A stretch of DNA of 64,000 bases from Alphaproteobacteria bacterium (lineage in GTDB: Bacteria > Pseudomonadota > Alphaproteobacteria > UBA8366 > Aestuariispiraceae). The notes under the pieces are model-generated. The model was not told where the DNA came from. It saw only the letters and a program-made list of their open reading frames with translations, and ran no database searches. Below are positions 9,113-18,321 of this stretch, one piece after another. How positions within the stretch are numbered: the stretch's first letter is position 1; each line of letters begins with the position of its first letter. The translations under genes were made by a program, and so were the position numbers. Where the stretch lies: positions 1 to 64,000 of the forward strand of contig SPJV01000099.1 of the NCBI GenBank assembly GCA_006844765.1, in the 5' to 3' direction.

Positions 9113-9127
9113 GCAACTCGTGTGCCA
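9113..9127 (-). promoter_or_regulatory. Sigma-54 (-24/-12) promoter of the TRAP operon
   Basis: On the minus strand the site reads TGGCACACGAGTTGC. GG and GC elements are separated by exactly 10 bases, matching the RpoN consensus TGGCACG-N4-TTGC. It lies about 90 nt upstream of the dctP start and next to a gene for a DctD-type sigma-54 activator. Confidence 0.85.
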
Positions 9128-9221
9128 GAATCTAAACCCAGAGGAAAATTCTCTAAGCCATTGATAAAACGTGCTGAACACGAGGGGAGAAACGCGCGCA
9201 AATAGAGGCGTATTCAAGAAC

Positions 9222-9277
9222 TGTATGGAAATGGTAACAGTGTGTTCGCCCGGTTGTATGGGGATGGTAACAGGTGT
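9222..9277 (-). promoter_or_regulatory. Tandem upstream activator sites (putative DctD binding)
   Basis: Two near-identical copies of TGTATGGRRATGGTAACAG begin at 9222 and 9255. They are 33 bp apart, about three helical turns, so they face the same side of the helix. They sit 95-150 bp upstream of the sigma-54 promoter and between it and dctD, the expected place for enhancer sites of a DctD activator. The repeats are seen directly; binding is inferred. Confidence 0.6.
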
Positions 9278-9295
9278 CTCTGCTGCACGAATGTA

Positions 9296-10645
9296 TCAGT
9301 TATCAGCGAATCTGTTCCGTTCGATCCCGTGCTTATGCATTTTGTCGTAGAGTGTTTTACGCGCGATGCCGAGGCGTCGGCAGGCCTCGCTGGCATTGCC
9401 GCCGGTCTCCGACAACGCGGCCTCGAGAAGACGTTTCTCAAAGGCATCCAGCGCGTCGGAAAGGGGGGCATTTGAGGGTGTGTCGGGGATCGTGACTGCC
9501 TCGCCGGCCGTCATCGCGATGTCCAGTCCCATGGAGAACCGTTCTGCGCGATTGCGAAGCTCCCGAACATTGCCCGGCCAGTCCGCCCCGGATAGTTCGG
9601 CCAGCAAGGCGGAATCCGGTTCCGGCGCTGTGCGGCCCCGTGCTTGGGCAGCCAAGTCTATGAAATGCCGGAAGAGCAGGTGAATATCAGCGCGTCGCTC
9701 TCGCAAGGGAGGAATTGGAATGGTTACCAGATTGATGCGATAAAACAGATCCTCCCGGAACGCGCCATTATCTGCGGCCTCTCGAAGGTCCGTCTTGGTT
9801 GCCGCGACGATCCGGACATCGATCGGAATTCTGCGGTTGCCGCCGATGGGCTCTACCGTGCGTTCCTGGATCACCCGCAGAAGCTTGATTTGCAGCGGTA
9901 AGGGCATGCTCTCAATTTCATCCAGGAATACCGTGCCGCCATCCGCATATTCGAACTTTCCGATCCGTCGCTTCACGGCCCCGGTGAAGGCTCCTTGCTC
10001 ATGACCGAATAACTCGCTTTCGACGACCGTCTCGGGCAGGGCACCGCAATTGATCGCCACAAAGGGCTTCTTGGCGCGTTGGCCGAAGTCGTGCAGCGCG
10101 CGGGCACAGACTTCCTTGCCGGTTCCCGTCTCTCCGAACAACAGGACATCGGCATCCGCTTCTGCCGCGGCCAGCAGGTTACGCTTCAAGGCTTGCGTCG
10201 CCGGTGCCGCACCGATCAGGACGCTGTCGATGCCCTGGTTTCCTTCCAATCGGGCGCGGATGGACCGGATTTCAAGCACCAGGCGCCGCTTCTCCAATCC
10301 ACGACGTGCCGCTTCGATCAGACGGTCCGGTGCAAAGGGCTTCTCGATAAAGTCATAGGCGCCATCCCGCATCGCCTGGACGGCCATCGCAATATCCCCA
10401 TGACCGGTGGTCAGAATGACAGGCAAATCAGGATCAAGTTCATGACAGTGCTTCAACAGATCCAGACCGCTCATCTTCGGCAAGCGGACATCGGTGACGC
10501 AAATGCCTTCGAACCCGGCATCCAGCCGCGCCAGGGCACTTTCCGCATCGCCCACGGCCTCGGCCTTGATCTCTTCCAGCTCGAAGCTTTGCAGACAGGC
10601 CTTTCGGAGGGCGTCATCGTCTTCGACCAGCAGCACGTGGCTCAT
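9296..10645 (-). CDS. dctD: C4-dicarboxylate response regulator, sigma-54 activator (DctD)
   Basis: This 449-residue NtrC-family activator has three domains. The receiver (residues 1-120) has phospho-acceptor Asp in CVTDVRLPK. The AAA+ domain has Walker A GETGTGKE, the sigma-54-contacting GAFTGA loop and Walker B GTVFLDEIE. The C-terminal Fis-type helix-turn-helix is NASEACRRLGIARKTLYDKM. It should drive the sigma-54 promoter in front of dctP. It overlaps the upstream dctB by 4 nt, indicating translational coupling. Length and domain order match DctD. Confidence 0.95.
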   Translation of the reverse strand: MSHVLLVEDDDALRKACLQSFELEEIKAEAVGDAESALARLDAGFEGICVTDVRLPKMSGLDLLKHCHELDPDLPVILTTGHGDIAMAVQAMRDGAYDFIEKPFAPDRLIEAARRGLEKRRLVLEIRSIRARLEGNQGIDSVLIGAAPATQALKRNLLAAAEADADVLLFGETGTGKEVCARALHDFGQRAKKPFVAINCGALPETVVESELFGHEQGAFTGAVKRRIGKFEYADGGTVFLDEIESMPLPLQIKLLRVIQERTVEPIGGNRRIPIDVRIVAATKTDLREAADNGAFREDLFYRINLVTIPIPPLRERRADIHLLFRHFIDLAAQARGRTAPEPDSALLAELSGADWPGNVRELRNRAERFSMGLDIAMTAGEAVTIPDTPSNAPLSDALDAFEKRLLEAALSETGGNASEACRRLGIARKTLYDKMHKHGIERNRFADN

Positions 10646-12588
10646 TGCTGTCCTCCGGTGTGGGAACTGGACCCTGAGTTCAGGGCGAGGGTTACGGTAA
10701 ACAAGGCTCCGCCCTGGGATTGGTTCTCTGCGGAAAGGGTGCCACCGAATGTCTCCACGATGGTTCGGGAAATCGCAAGGCCGAGGCCCAATCCCGCGCC
10801 GACGGATTTGGTTGTAAAGAAGGGATCAAACAACTGTTCCAGCGCTTCATCCGGAATGCCGGGGCCTGTATCAGCGATGGTCAGATGGGCGACGTAGGCG
10901 GTCTCAGTGACCTCTATCTCCAGGGACCGCTCGCCGGACGCCTCAGCCAATGCATCGGCAGCGTTGCTGAGGAGGTTCGTAAGCACTTGTTCGAGGCCGA
11001 CGCGCCGGGCTGCAACAGAGAGATCAGCAATGTTATTCAGTCCCTTCAGGGTGACATGCAAGTCATCGAACCTGTGTTGCACGGTACGAAGCGCTGTCTC
11101 CAGGACGTCTGCAAGGGAGACGGATTCAATTTTTTCAACATCGCGCCGCGCCAAGGATTTCAGTTCCGTCACGATGCCGCCCATCCGTTCGGTCAGTTCA
11201 GCAATCGTCAGCAGATTCTCGACGGCTTTATCCGGCTGTCCCCGATCAAGGAATTTGCGCGCATTGTCGGCATAGGATCGGACTGCGCCAATTGGCTGGT
11301 TCAGTTCGTGATTGATGCCCGCTGTAATCTTTCCGATTGCCGCAAGCTTCTCCGCTTGAATGAGCTCCGCCTGGGTCCGCCGCAAGCTTTGTTCCATACT
11401 CTTTCGTTCAGAGATCGTCTTGTGCAGGGCTTGGTTGGATTGGCTGAGCTCACGCGTGCGCAGCTCGACCTGGCGTTCCAGCTCTCGGGCGGAGGTTTCA
11501 AGCTGTTCGGCTCTTTGATGCTCAAAGGCCCGGCGTTGCAGGATGTTCCGACGCCGCTGTTGGACCGCCAATCCGAGCAACCAGAGAGACGCGAGGGCGA
11601 GGCCCAGCAAGACAGTGAATAGAGAGGCGCGCGTCGCGACTGTCTCCAAGGGGGCCAGCACATGGACCGTGCCGCCCAGTTCCGGCAACGGGACAGAGAC
11701 CATGATGGCTTCCCCGTCGCGATGGGCCGTCGCCGGCGGATTGCTGCCTTTCGAAAAACGGATCAGTGTTGCCTGCTTCGATGAAAGGGGGCGGCGGGTA
11801 TTTTCCAGCGGGTAGATTGTTGCGGTGTCATAGCGCTGTGTTTGGTTCAGGATTTCCTCCGCCTCGGGCTCGAGCGGTTCCAACGCGCGATAGAGGAGGT
11901 CTGGCTCGCTCGACAAGAACACAATGCCGAACTCATCCGTGAGGGCGAGGACACCATCACCGCGCCAAAGCTTTTCCAGTGGTTGGACTTCGATCTTAGC
12001 GACCATGGCGCCAATGATGCTGCCCCCATCACGAACTGGATTGGAGTAATAATAGCCGCGACGGCCCGAGGTCGTGCCAAGTCCAAAGAACTGCCCGGCT
12101 CGCCCTTCAATCGCATCCCGGTAATAGGGGCGGTAGGAAAAATTCTTGCCGACGAAGGTCCGCTCTCGCCGCCAATTGCTTGCAGCCAGGGTCAAACCTT
12201 GCCGATCCATCACATAAAGGTCCGAGACATCAATCGCGCTGGCGGTTGCTTCCAACAGGATGTTGACCCGACGGGTTGTCGTATCCCCCGGATTTCGCAG
12301 TAATTTGGCGACATCCGGGTGCTGGGCGATCAGTGCAGGCGTGGCGCGATGGGCGACCAGGTTCTGACGCAGGTCACTGACATAGAGCGCCAGGGCATCC
12401 CGCAATCGGCGAGCCTCATCGCCGGCAAGCCAATTCCAGGCAATCTGATATCCGCCGGCCAGCGCGCCGATACTTAGGAAGCCGACGAAAAGGCAGACGG
12501 TCGCCAGCACGAAATAACGCGCACGGCGGCCGTGCTGCGAATCCCGATGCGTCTCTGTCAGGGGAATATCACCGGATTGAGCCACCAT
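10642..12588 (-). CDS. dctB: C4-dicarboxylate sensor histidine kinase (DctB)
   Basis: This 648-residue membrane kinase has a first membrane segment near residues 25-47 and a long periplasmic double-Cache sensor containing FSYRPYYRDAIEGRAGQFFG, where DctB binds dicarboxylate. A second membrane segment near 325-345 is followed by a coiled-coil. The DctB-type dimerisation domain has the phospho-His in GINHELNQPIGAVRSYADNA, and the HATPase_c domain has the G boxes DTGPGIP and GLGLGLAIS. Signals pass to DctD, whose gene overlaps it. It is the first gene of dctBD. Confidence 0.94.
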   Translation of the reverse strand: MVAQSGDIPLTETHRDSQHGRRARYFVLATVCLFVGFLSIGALAGGYQIAWNWLAGDEARRLRDALALYVSDLRQNLVAHRATPALIAQHPDVAKLLRNPGDTTTRRVNILLEATASAIDVSDLYVMDRQGLTLAASNWRRERTFVGKNFSYRPYYRDAIEGRAGQFFGLGTTSGRRGYYYSNPVRDGGSIIGAMVAKIEVQPLEKLWRGDGVLALTDEFGIVFLSSEPDLLYRALEPLEPEAEEILNQTQRYDTATIYPLENTRRPLSSKQATLIRFSKGSNPPATAHRDGEAIMVSVPLPELGGTVHVLAPLETVATRASLFTVLLGLALASLWLLGLAVQQRRRNILQRRAFEHQRAEQLETSARELERQVELRTRELSQSNQALHKTISERKSMEQSLRRTQAELIQAEKLAAIGKITAGINHELNQPIGAVRSYADNARKFLDRGQPDKAVENLLTIAELTERMGGIVTELKSLARRDVEKIESVSLADVLETALRTVQHRFDDLHVTLKGLNNIADLSVAARRVGLEQVLTNLLSNAADALAEASGERSLEIEVTETAYVAHLTIADTGPGIPDEALEQLFDPFFTTKSVGAGLGLGLAISRTIVETFGGTLSAENQSQGGALFTVTLALNSGSSSHTGGQQ

Positions 12589-12700
12589 ATACCCATCTTA
12601 GGGCAAACTTCCGGTAAACGGAATCCCCCTGAAACTGAGATGTTCACGACGAGGCATTTTAGAGGGCCAGGGACTTGTTATGTGATCGGGGGAGGGAGGC

Positions 12701-13159
12701 CTAATAGACTGTAGCGAAGGCGTAGACGCGGCATTCGGAGGTATTGTCGAGCTCGAAAAGATAGGCTTGATCGCGCCCCCGCAAATTACCCGGATCGCGA
12801 AGGTTTATGCCATTGGATCCCGCAAAGCCCATCCGGCGTCTCGCCCCGCCTGGAAAGGGGACATCGACGAAATGTCCACCATTAAGCTTCTGGTTAAAGG
12901 TTCCCGCTTGGCAGGCCTCTGACAAATTGGCCGATAAGCTCTGATTGATCGTCCGCCCATCGACGAAAAACTGCACGCGGGTCCCAAGGCTGCGCCGCGG
13001 CGTGGGGCCATAGGACTGAGGTTCAATTTGTTGCGGCGTTCGGCCAAAGATCGCGAAGCGCCGGACCTTGGTTTCCTGCGCCCAGGCCTCCCCGATTGCG
13101 GTTACCGCAATCAGCGTCAGCATGGCAGATATGACTATTCGCATCATCATAGCGACCAT
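12701..13159 (-). CDS. Secreted protein of unknown function
   Basis: This 152-residue protein has an N-terminal signal peptide (hydrophobic MRIVISAMLTLIAVTA, cleavage after EAWAQ). The mature part is about 125 residues, with YGPTPRRSLGTRVQFFVDG, a paired-cysteine arrangement (SEACQAG and SECRVY) and a glycine-rich centre. I recognise no family. The start is uncertain: an alternative ATG begins at the MRIVIS residue (13144) and neither has a clear ribosome site. No operon partner. Confidence 0.55.
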   Translation of the reverse strand: MVAMMMRIVISAMLTLIAVTAIGEAWAQETKVRRFAIFGRTPQQIEPQSYGPTPRRSLGTRVQFFVDGRTINQSLSANLSEACQAGTFNQKLNGGHFVDVPFPGGARRRMGFAGSNGINLRDPGNLRGRDQAYLFELDNTSECRVYAFATVY

Positions 13160-13253
13160 TCTAAATCGCGCTGGTTAGACAGCGAAGCGGATTTAGGCGG
13201 GATTTTTCCAATAGCGTGCTGATCATGTCTAATGCCTGCCAAATAGAGCGCTC

Positions 13254-13580
13254 TTACTCTGTCGCATCCGGGTTCGGAAAAGCCGTTGTCGCCGCCTCAA
13301 TGTCTCCGGCTTCCAGCATATCCAATAGCCGCTCCGCATCTTCAGGCTGGGCGCCCAGCAGAAAAGGTCCGGCAGGCAGAAGCTTCAGTGTTGGACCCAG
13401 GTGACACCGCCCCATGCAGTGAACTTTTTCGAATTTGAGCGGCAACCCGCGCGCTTCAATGCCTTCTTTCAAAGCTGTTGCCAGTTCTTTGGCGTTCACT
13501 GCTCCGCAAGAAGGAAGTAAGTCTCCGGCCCGGAAGTTTGTGCAGGCTCGCAGGCGATCAAAGGGAAATGATTCTGTCAT
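13254..13580 (-). CDS. Thioredoxin-like [2Fe-2S] ferredoxin domain protein (DUF1636-like)
   Basis: This small 108-residue cytosolic protein has four cysteines in the order expected for a thioredoxin-like 2Fe-2S ferredoxin: Cys13 (ACTNF), Cys25 (PSCG), and Cys55 and Cys59 in HCMGRCHLGP. The later spacing C-x3-C followed by GP is typical. The family is annotated as a metal-binding or electron-transfer protein, sometimes linked to cobalamin genes, which I do not see here. It is transcribed divergently from the gene at 13747, and a perfect 13-bp inverted repeat lies between them. Confidence 0.7.
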   Translation of the reverse strand: MTESFPFDRLRACTNFRAGDLLPSCGAVNAKELATALKEGIEARGLPLKFEKVHCMGRCHLGPTLKLLPAGPFLLGAQPEDAERLLDMLEAGDIEAATTAFPNPDATE

Positions 13581-13656
13581 TTTCGATTATACCACTCAAT
13601 GTTTACTCTTCATAAACGATTTTGTTCAATGATCATAACGCGACAGGCTAAGGAAA

Positions 13657-13699
13657 CAAATGACGCAACCTTCTGTCGTTGAATTCGTTGCGTCATTTG
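13657..13699. promoter_or_regulatory. Perfect 13-bp inverted repeat in a divergent promoter region
   Basis: CAAATGACGCAAC (13657-13669) and GTTGCGTCATTTG (13687-13699) are exact inverted copies around a 17-nt spacer. There is no U-run on either side, and it lies between divergent genes starting at 13580 (minus) and 13747 (plus). That makes an operator or a leader hairpin more likely than a terminator. Confidence 0.6.
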
Positions 13700-13746
13700 G
13701 ATCCAAAGTGACCGATAAATGTTAGAATAGCGAGATAGGAAAAAAG

Positions 13747-14280
13747 ATGCAGGCTAAAAAGTATCTAGTTCTCATTTGGAGTGTGTTCGTTCTTATTCCT
13801 GCACTGCCCACCCTGGGTAAGGCAGGGGATCTCCCCGCGCCGACGGGAGAGGTCTTATTGACGATTTCTGGAACGATTGAACATGCCAACGCAACGTCAC
13901 CTGAAGGACAACCGGTCGCGCTGTTCGATAGAGCCATGCTCGAAGCGATACCGACGCATATTACAAAGACGAAGACAGCTTGGACAGACGGTGAAGTGGC
14001 GTTTTCAGGCCCGAAACTCGCCGATGTTTTGAAGCTGGTTGGCGTTGAAAGTGGTGTTTTGATAGCGCAGGCGATTAATGATTACGCCATCGAAATACCC
14101 GTTTCGGATGCTTTGGATTGGGACGTAATTTTGGCAATGGAAACTGACGGTGTACCGCTGTCAGTTAGGACGAAGGGCCCTTTATGGGTTATCTATCCTT
14201 GGAGCGACCATCCTGAACTGCGTAAAGATTTGTATTGGGGGCGGTCAATCTGGCAACTGATCTCCATCGAAGCAAAATGA
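13747..14280 (+). CDS. Periplasmic SUOX-fold (oxidoreductase molybdopterin-binding)-like protein, cysteine-free
   Basis: This 177-residue protein has a signal peptide (residues 1-26, cleavage near GKA-GD). The rest resembles the small sulfite-oxidase-like domain often annotated as oxidoreductase molybdopterin-binding: LLTISGTIEHAN, FSGPKLADVLKLVGV, VSDALDWDVILAMETDGVPL, GPLWVIYPW. It contains no cysteine, so it cannot supply the thiolate that ligates molybdenum in true enzymes. Its stop overlaps the ATG of the sensor kinase (ATGA). I infer a periplasmic ligand-sensing or accessory role for that kinase. Confidence 0.75.
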   Translation: MQAKKYLVLIWSVFVLIPALPTLGKAGDLPAPTGEVLLTISGTIEHANATSPEGQPVALFDRAMLEAIPTHITKTKTAWTDGEVAFSGPKLADVLKLVGVESGVLIAQAINDYAIEIPVSDALDWDVILAMETDGVPLSVRTKGPLWVIYPWSDHPELRKDLYWGRSIWQLISIEAK

Positions 14281-15785
14281 TATTTCGAAAGATGAACCGT
14301 CGTTTTTGGAATGTTGGGGTGAGGGACAAGGTCGGACCGGTCCTCGTTATCGTCGTTCTTATCTTCTTTATTCTGGAATCTGCGGTTCTTTTCTTCCACG
14401 ACTACCACGATTTTCTCGCGTCCCATGAATTCTATGACAACACAGATTGGGACACAGTGCAGTATGAACGGGATGTTTTAGTCGCAAGAGTAGCTATTAG
14501 CGATACAATACCTGGTGATTTAGAGACAAGTCGCAATTTCTGGACGAAGTTGGATATCTTATGGAGTCGTGTCGACATACTGACGCGCGGACCAACAGCG
14601 TCTCATATCGACGAGCATATGAATACTCGGGACGTTATGGAGCAGGCGTCATCCGTCCTGGCAATGTTGGATGACCTAAAGCCCAATGATGGAATTCTTA
14701 CAAAGGAATTGAAGCAACAGATCAAATTACACTTGGAAACCCTTTTAATCGGCTCGCGACAACTTTCCTTGGAAGTTCGTGGGATGGATCAGATTAAGAG
14801 TTCGAAAGCCTTTGATGCGGCGGAGGAATTTTTATTCCTTGCCCTGACTTTTGGGGTAGGGGCGGTTGTTTTCGGTGTCTTGCTGATCGGATTTTATTTT
14901 AAACGGAACAGCAGGCTTCTTGCATTTCAGAGCGAACTTGAAAAAGAAGTGCGGCTCAGGACGGTTGATCTGACCGAAACGAATGACGCGCTGAGACTTC
15001 ATATTGCTGCCCGGGAGCAAATGGAGAAAAGCTTGCGGAAAAGTCAGAAAGCCGCCGAAGACGCAAACCGTGCCAAATCGCGCTTTTTGGCGCATATGAG
15101 TCACGAACTTCGGACCCCCTTAAACGCTATCATCGGTTTCGCTGAAGTCATGAATGGTGAGATTTTGGGGCCGATCGAGAACCCCAAATATCGCGACTAC
15201 ATTAAAGACATCCATGCGAGCGGCAGTCATTTAAGTGCCTTGCTGAAGGATATTCTCGATCTGGCGAAGGTTGAAGCCGAAGCTTACGAACCGGAAAAGA
15301 CCTGGCATCATATAGCTGACAGCCTGACCAGCTGCTCACGTCTTCTGGGCAAAATGCAGGCGGACGGACAACACACGGTAATACTGGAACCGATGGATGA
15401 TGTGGAGATTTTCGCTGATCAGGTGATGGTGAAACAAATCATCGTAAATCTGCTATCCAATGCTTTCAAATATGCGGGGCAAGGGGCAACGGTGACGGTT
15501 TCTTTCTCCTTTGGCGACCGGTTTGAGCTCTCGGTACATGATGATGGTGCCGGTATTCCGGAAAATGAGCTGTCCCGGATCATGGAACCCTTCCGCCAGC
15601 AAAAAGATATTGAAGTAAGTCATACCGGTGGAACAGGGCTGGGTCTTGCCCTGTCGAAGAGCCTCGCGGAATTGAACGATGGAGCCTTGCGGATGACGTC
15701 GAAAGCCGGAGAAGGAACGACAGTCATATTGTCATTCCCCAACAACTTGGCGCGCCGGGCTGTGCGAGGAGAATCAGCAGCGTAA
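14277..15785 (+). CDS. Membrane sensor histidine kinase (HisKA/HATPase)
   Basis: This 502-residue kinase has a first membrane segment near residues 20-42 and an extracytoplasmic helical domain of about 145 residues. A second membrane segment (about 185-208) and a coiled-coil follow. The HisKA domain has the phospho-His in FLAHMSHELRTPLNAIIGFA, and the HATPase has DDGAGIPENEL and GGTGLGLALS. The open frame extends to 14235, but the ATG at 14277 overlaps the stop of the upstream SUOX-like gene as ATGA, so coupled translation is likely. No response regulator adjoins it. Confidence 0.9.
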   Translation: MIFRKMNRRFWNVGVRDKVGPVLVIVVLIFFILESAVLFFHDYHDFLASHEFYDNTDWDTVQYERDVLVARVAISDTIPGDLETSRNFWTKLDILWSRVDILTRGPTASHIDEHMNTRDVMEQASSVLAMLDDLKPNDGILTKELKQQIKLHLETLLIGSRQLSLEVRGMDQIKSSKAFDAAEEFLFLALTFGVGAVVFGVLLIGFYFKRNSRLLAFQSELEKEVRLRTVDLTETNDALRLHIAAREQMEKSLRKSQKAAEDANRAKSRFLAHMSHELRTPLNAIIGFAEVMNGEILGPIENPKYRDYIKDIHASGSHLSALLKDILDLAKVEAEAYEPEKTWHHIADSLTSCSRLLGKMQADGQHTVILEPMDDVEIFADQVMVKQIIVNLLSNAFKYAGQGATVTVSFSFGDRFELSVHDDGAGIPENELSRIMEPFRQQKDIEVSHTGGTGLGLALSKSLAELNDGALRMTSKAGEGTTVILSFPNNLARRAVRGESAA

Positions 15786-15802
15786 CGCGTTCCCCATGAT
15801 CT

Positions 15803-18235
15803 TTAGCCTCGCATCCGCTCTCCCTTCGGATCAAGCAGGGGCTCGGTCACCAGGGTGGCTTTTCGCCGTTCACCCAGGATTTCAATCTCAAAAGATGCGC
15901 CATCCTTGATCAGTTCTCGCGGCATCATGCCGATGGCAACGCTTTTTCCGATGTAGTGCGCATAACCGCCTGAGGTGCAGAAGCCGACGACGTCATCGCC
16001 CTGCCAGATTGGCTCATCTGCGACCACATCGGCATCATCGGCATCGACGACGAAGGTTGCCAGACCACGCGCTGGGGGCGTGTCCCGCTCTGCTGCTGCG
16101 GCATCGCGACCGATAAAGTCGTTCTTCTCAAATCGGATGAAGCGGTCGATGCCGGTTTCGGCAGCGGTGAAGTCCGGCCGGAATTCACGCATCCAGGATC
16201 CAAAACCACGCTCCAACCGCAGGGACATCATGGCCCGCATGCCGAAGGGGCGCAGTCCCAAATCGGCACCCGCTTGCGTTAGTGTTTCATAGAGGGCCGG
16301 TTGGTGTGTGGCATCAACGTAAATCTCATATCCCAAATCACCCGTATAGCTCACCCGGCAGATGATGGCCGGTAACAGGCCGACATTGCACCGCCGTGTG
16401 TTCAGGAAGGGAAGGGCTTCTTTCGAGACATCGATGTCAGCGACCCGGGACAAGAGTTCACGCGCATTCGGGCCGGCAATTTGGAAGCCGATCCTCTGCT
16501 TGGAAATGTTCTCAACCGTTACCGAGCCGTCATCTGGCAGGTTCTGCAGGAACCAACGCATATGGAAGGCCTGCGCGCCGTAGGAGGCGGTCAGCATGTA
16601 TTCCGCTTCCCCCAGGCAGGACATGGTGAAGTCACCGATCAGCTTGCCTTTCGGGGACAGCATCGGGGTCAGCGCCATGCGTCCGGGCTTCGGTGCGCGG
16701 TTGCCCATGATGTGGTTAAGCCAGCTTTCTGCGCCGGGGCCGGAGATCGCATATTTTCCGAAGTTGTGGACTTCGTTCAGACCGACTGCCTCGCGCACTG
16801 CGCGGCATTCCTCACCGACAGTGTCATGGGCGTTGGAGCGGCGGAATGAAGGGATCTCATAGGGCTCTTCCCCTTCGGGCGCGAAGTAATTGACCGCCTC
16901 CATACCATAGGCAGCCCCGAAGACAGCGTTTTGTGACTTCCAAATGCCATAGGCCGGCGTTGTTTCCAGCGGGCGTCCGACCGGCAGTTCCTCGTTGGGA
17001 TAGCCGATTGAGAAGCGCCGCTGATAGTTCTCGACCACTTTCTCGCGGGTATAGACTTTGGTGCAGTAGGTGCCTTCGGCGGATACACCCAGACGGGCCA
17101 GATCCATGGCGAAGACATCCCGGCTGGGCTCCCCTTCAATCATCCATTCGGCAAGCGTCAGGCCGACACCACCGCCCTGACTGAAGCCCGCCATGACGGC
17201 ACAAGCGCTCCACATACCGGGCAGGCCTGGAACAGGGCCGACCAACGGATTGCCGTCCGGTGCGAAAGTGAAGGGACCATTGATGACCCGTTTGATGCCC
17301 GCACGTTCCAACACCGGATAGCGTTTGAAGGCGTATTCCAACGGCTCGGCAATGCGTTCCAGCTTGTCCGGCAGAAGCTCGTGTCCGAAATCCCAGGAGG
17401 TTCCTTCTACGGCCCAAGGGTCGCAGGATTGCTCATAGATACCAATGACAAGCCCACGGCCTTCCTGACGCAGATAGCTTTCGCCTGCCGGGTCCATGAC
17501 ATGGGGCAGCTCTTCATCACGTTCATAGACTTCCGGCGTGTCGTCGGTGACCAGATACTGGTGCTCCATCGGGTGCAGGGGCAGGGTGACTCCGGCCATT
17601 TCTCCTACTTCCCGTGCCCAGAGGCCTGCCGCATTGACGACATGTTCCGCATGGACGGTGCCTTTATCCGTCACAACATCCCAGGTACCATCGCCGCGCG
17701 GGGTGAGCGCCTTTACCATGGTGCGCAGATAAATCTCGGCCCCTTGTATGCGGGCTGCTTTTGCATAGGCGTGCGTGGTGCCCGACGGGTCGAGATGCCC
17801 ATCCAGCGGATCGTATAACGCGCCGATGACACCGTCGGTATTCGTGATGGGGGAAAGCTTGGCGATTTCCTCTGGGCCGACAATCTCGGTTTCCAGTCCC
17901 ATATAGCGGTGCTTGGCGCGTTCTGCCGTCAGGAAGTCCATCCGGTCCTGGTCGCAGGCTATGGTCAGGCCGCCGACATGATGCAACCCGCAGGACTGGC
18001 CGGAGATTTCCTCAAGCTCGCGATAGAGCTGGATCGTATAGCCCTGCAGGGCCGCCATATTGGTATCGGCGTTCAGCGTGTGGAACCCGCCCGCCGCATG
18101 CCAGGTGGAACCTGATGTCAGCTCCGAGCGCTCAATCAGAACAACGTCTTTCCAGCCGAGCTTGGTCAGATGGTAAAGAACGCTGCACCCGACAACGCCG
18201 CCACCAATAACGGCGACCTGAACATGGCTCTTCAT
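15803..18235 (-). CDS. Dimethylglycine/sarcosine dehydrogenase-type FAD and folate enzyme
   Basis: This 810-residue two-part enzyme has an N-terminal FAD-dependent DAO domain (residues 1-380) with the dinucleotide motif VIGGGVVGCSVLYHL and SGSTWHAAGG, where the His is the residue that carries covalent FAD in this family. A C-terminal GcvT/aminomethyltransferase-type tetrahydrofolate domain (about 430-805) has GDLGYEIYV and LRLERGFGSWMREF. It demethylates dimethylglycine or sarcosine, passing the one-carbon unit to folate. An inverted repeat at 18322-18338 lies upstream. Exact N-methyl substrate is inference. Confidence 0.88.
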   Translation of the reverse strand: MKSHVQVAVIGGGVVGCSVLYHLTKLGWKDVVLIERSELTSGSTWHAAGGFHTLNADTNMAALQGYTIQLYRELEEISGQSCGLHHVGGLTIACDQDRMDFLTAERAKHRYMGLETEIVGPEEIAKLSPITNTDGVIGALYDPLDGHLDPSGTTHAYAKAARIQGAEIYLRTMVKALTPRGDGTWDVVTDKGTVHAEHVVNAAGLWAREVGEMAGVTLPLHPMEHQYLVTDDTPEVYERDEELPHVMDPAGESYLRQEGRGLVIGIYEQSCDPWAVEGTSWDFGHELLPDKLERIAEPLEYAFKRYPVLERAGIKRVINGPFTFAPDGNPLVGPVPGLPGMWSACAVMAGFSQGGGVGLTLAEWMIEGEPSRDVFAMDLARLGVSAEGTYCTKVYTREKVVENYQRRFSIGYPNEELPVGRPLETTPAYGIWKSQNAVFGAAYGMEAVNYFAPEGEEPYEIPSFRRSNAHDTVGEECRAVREAVGLNEVHNFGKYAISGPGAESWLNHIMGNRAPKPGRMALTPMLSPKGKLIGDFTMSCLGEAEYMLTASYGAQAFHMRWFLQNLPDDGSVTVENISKQRIGFQIAGPNARELLSRVADIDVSKEALPFLNTRRCNVGLLPAIICRVSYTGDLGYEIYVDATHQPALYETLTQAGADLGLRPFGMRAMMSLRLERGFGSWMREFRPDFTAAETGIDRFIRFEKNDFIGRDAAAAERDTPPARGLATFVVDADDADVVADEPIWQGDDVVGFCTSGGYAHYIGKSVAIGMMPRELIKDGASFEIEILGERRKATLVTEPLLDPKGERMRG

Positions 18236-18321
18236 GATATCTCTCTCCGCGCAGGATTGTCTCTCGCCGGTACTCTGTCACGCGTTTCCGGTGGATGGCA
18301 ATCGGTCTGAAAGTTTAGAAG

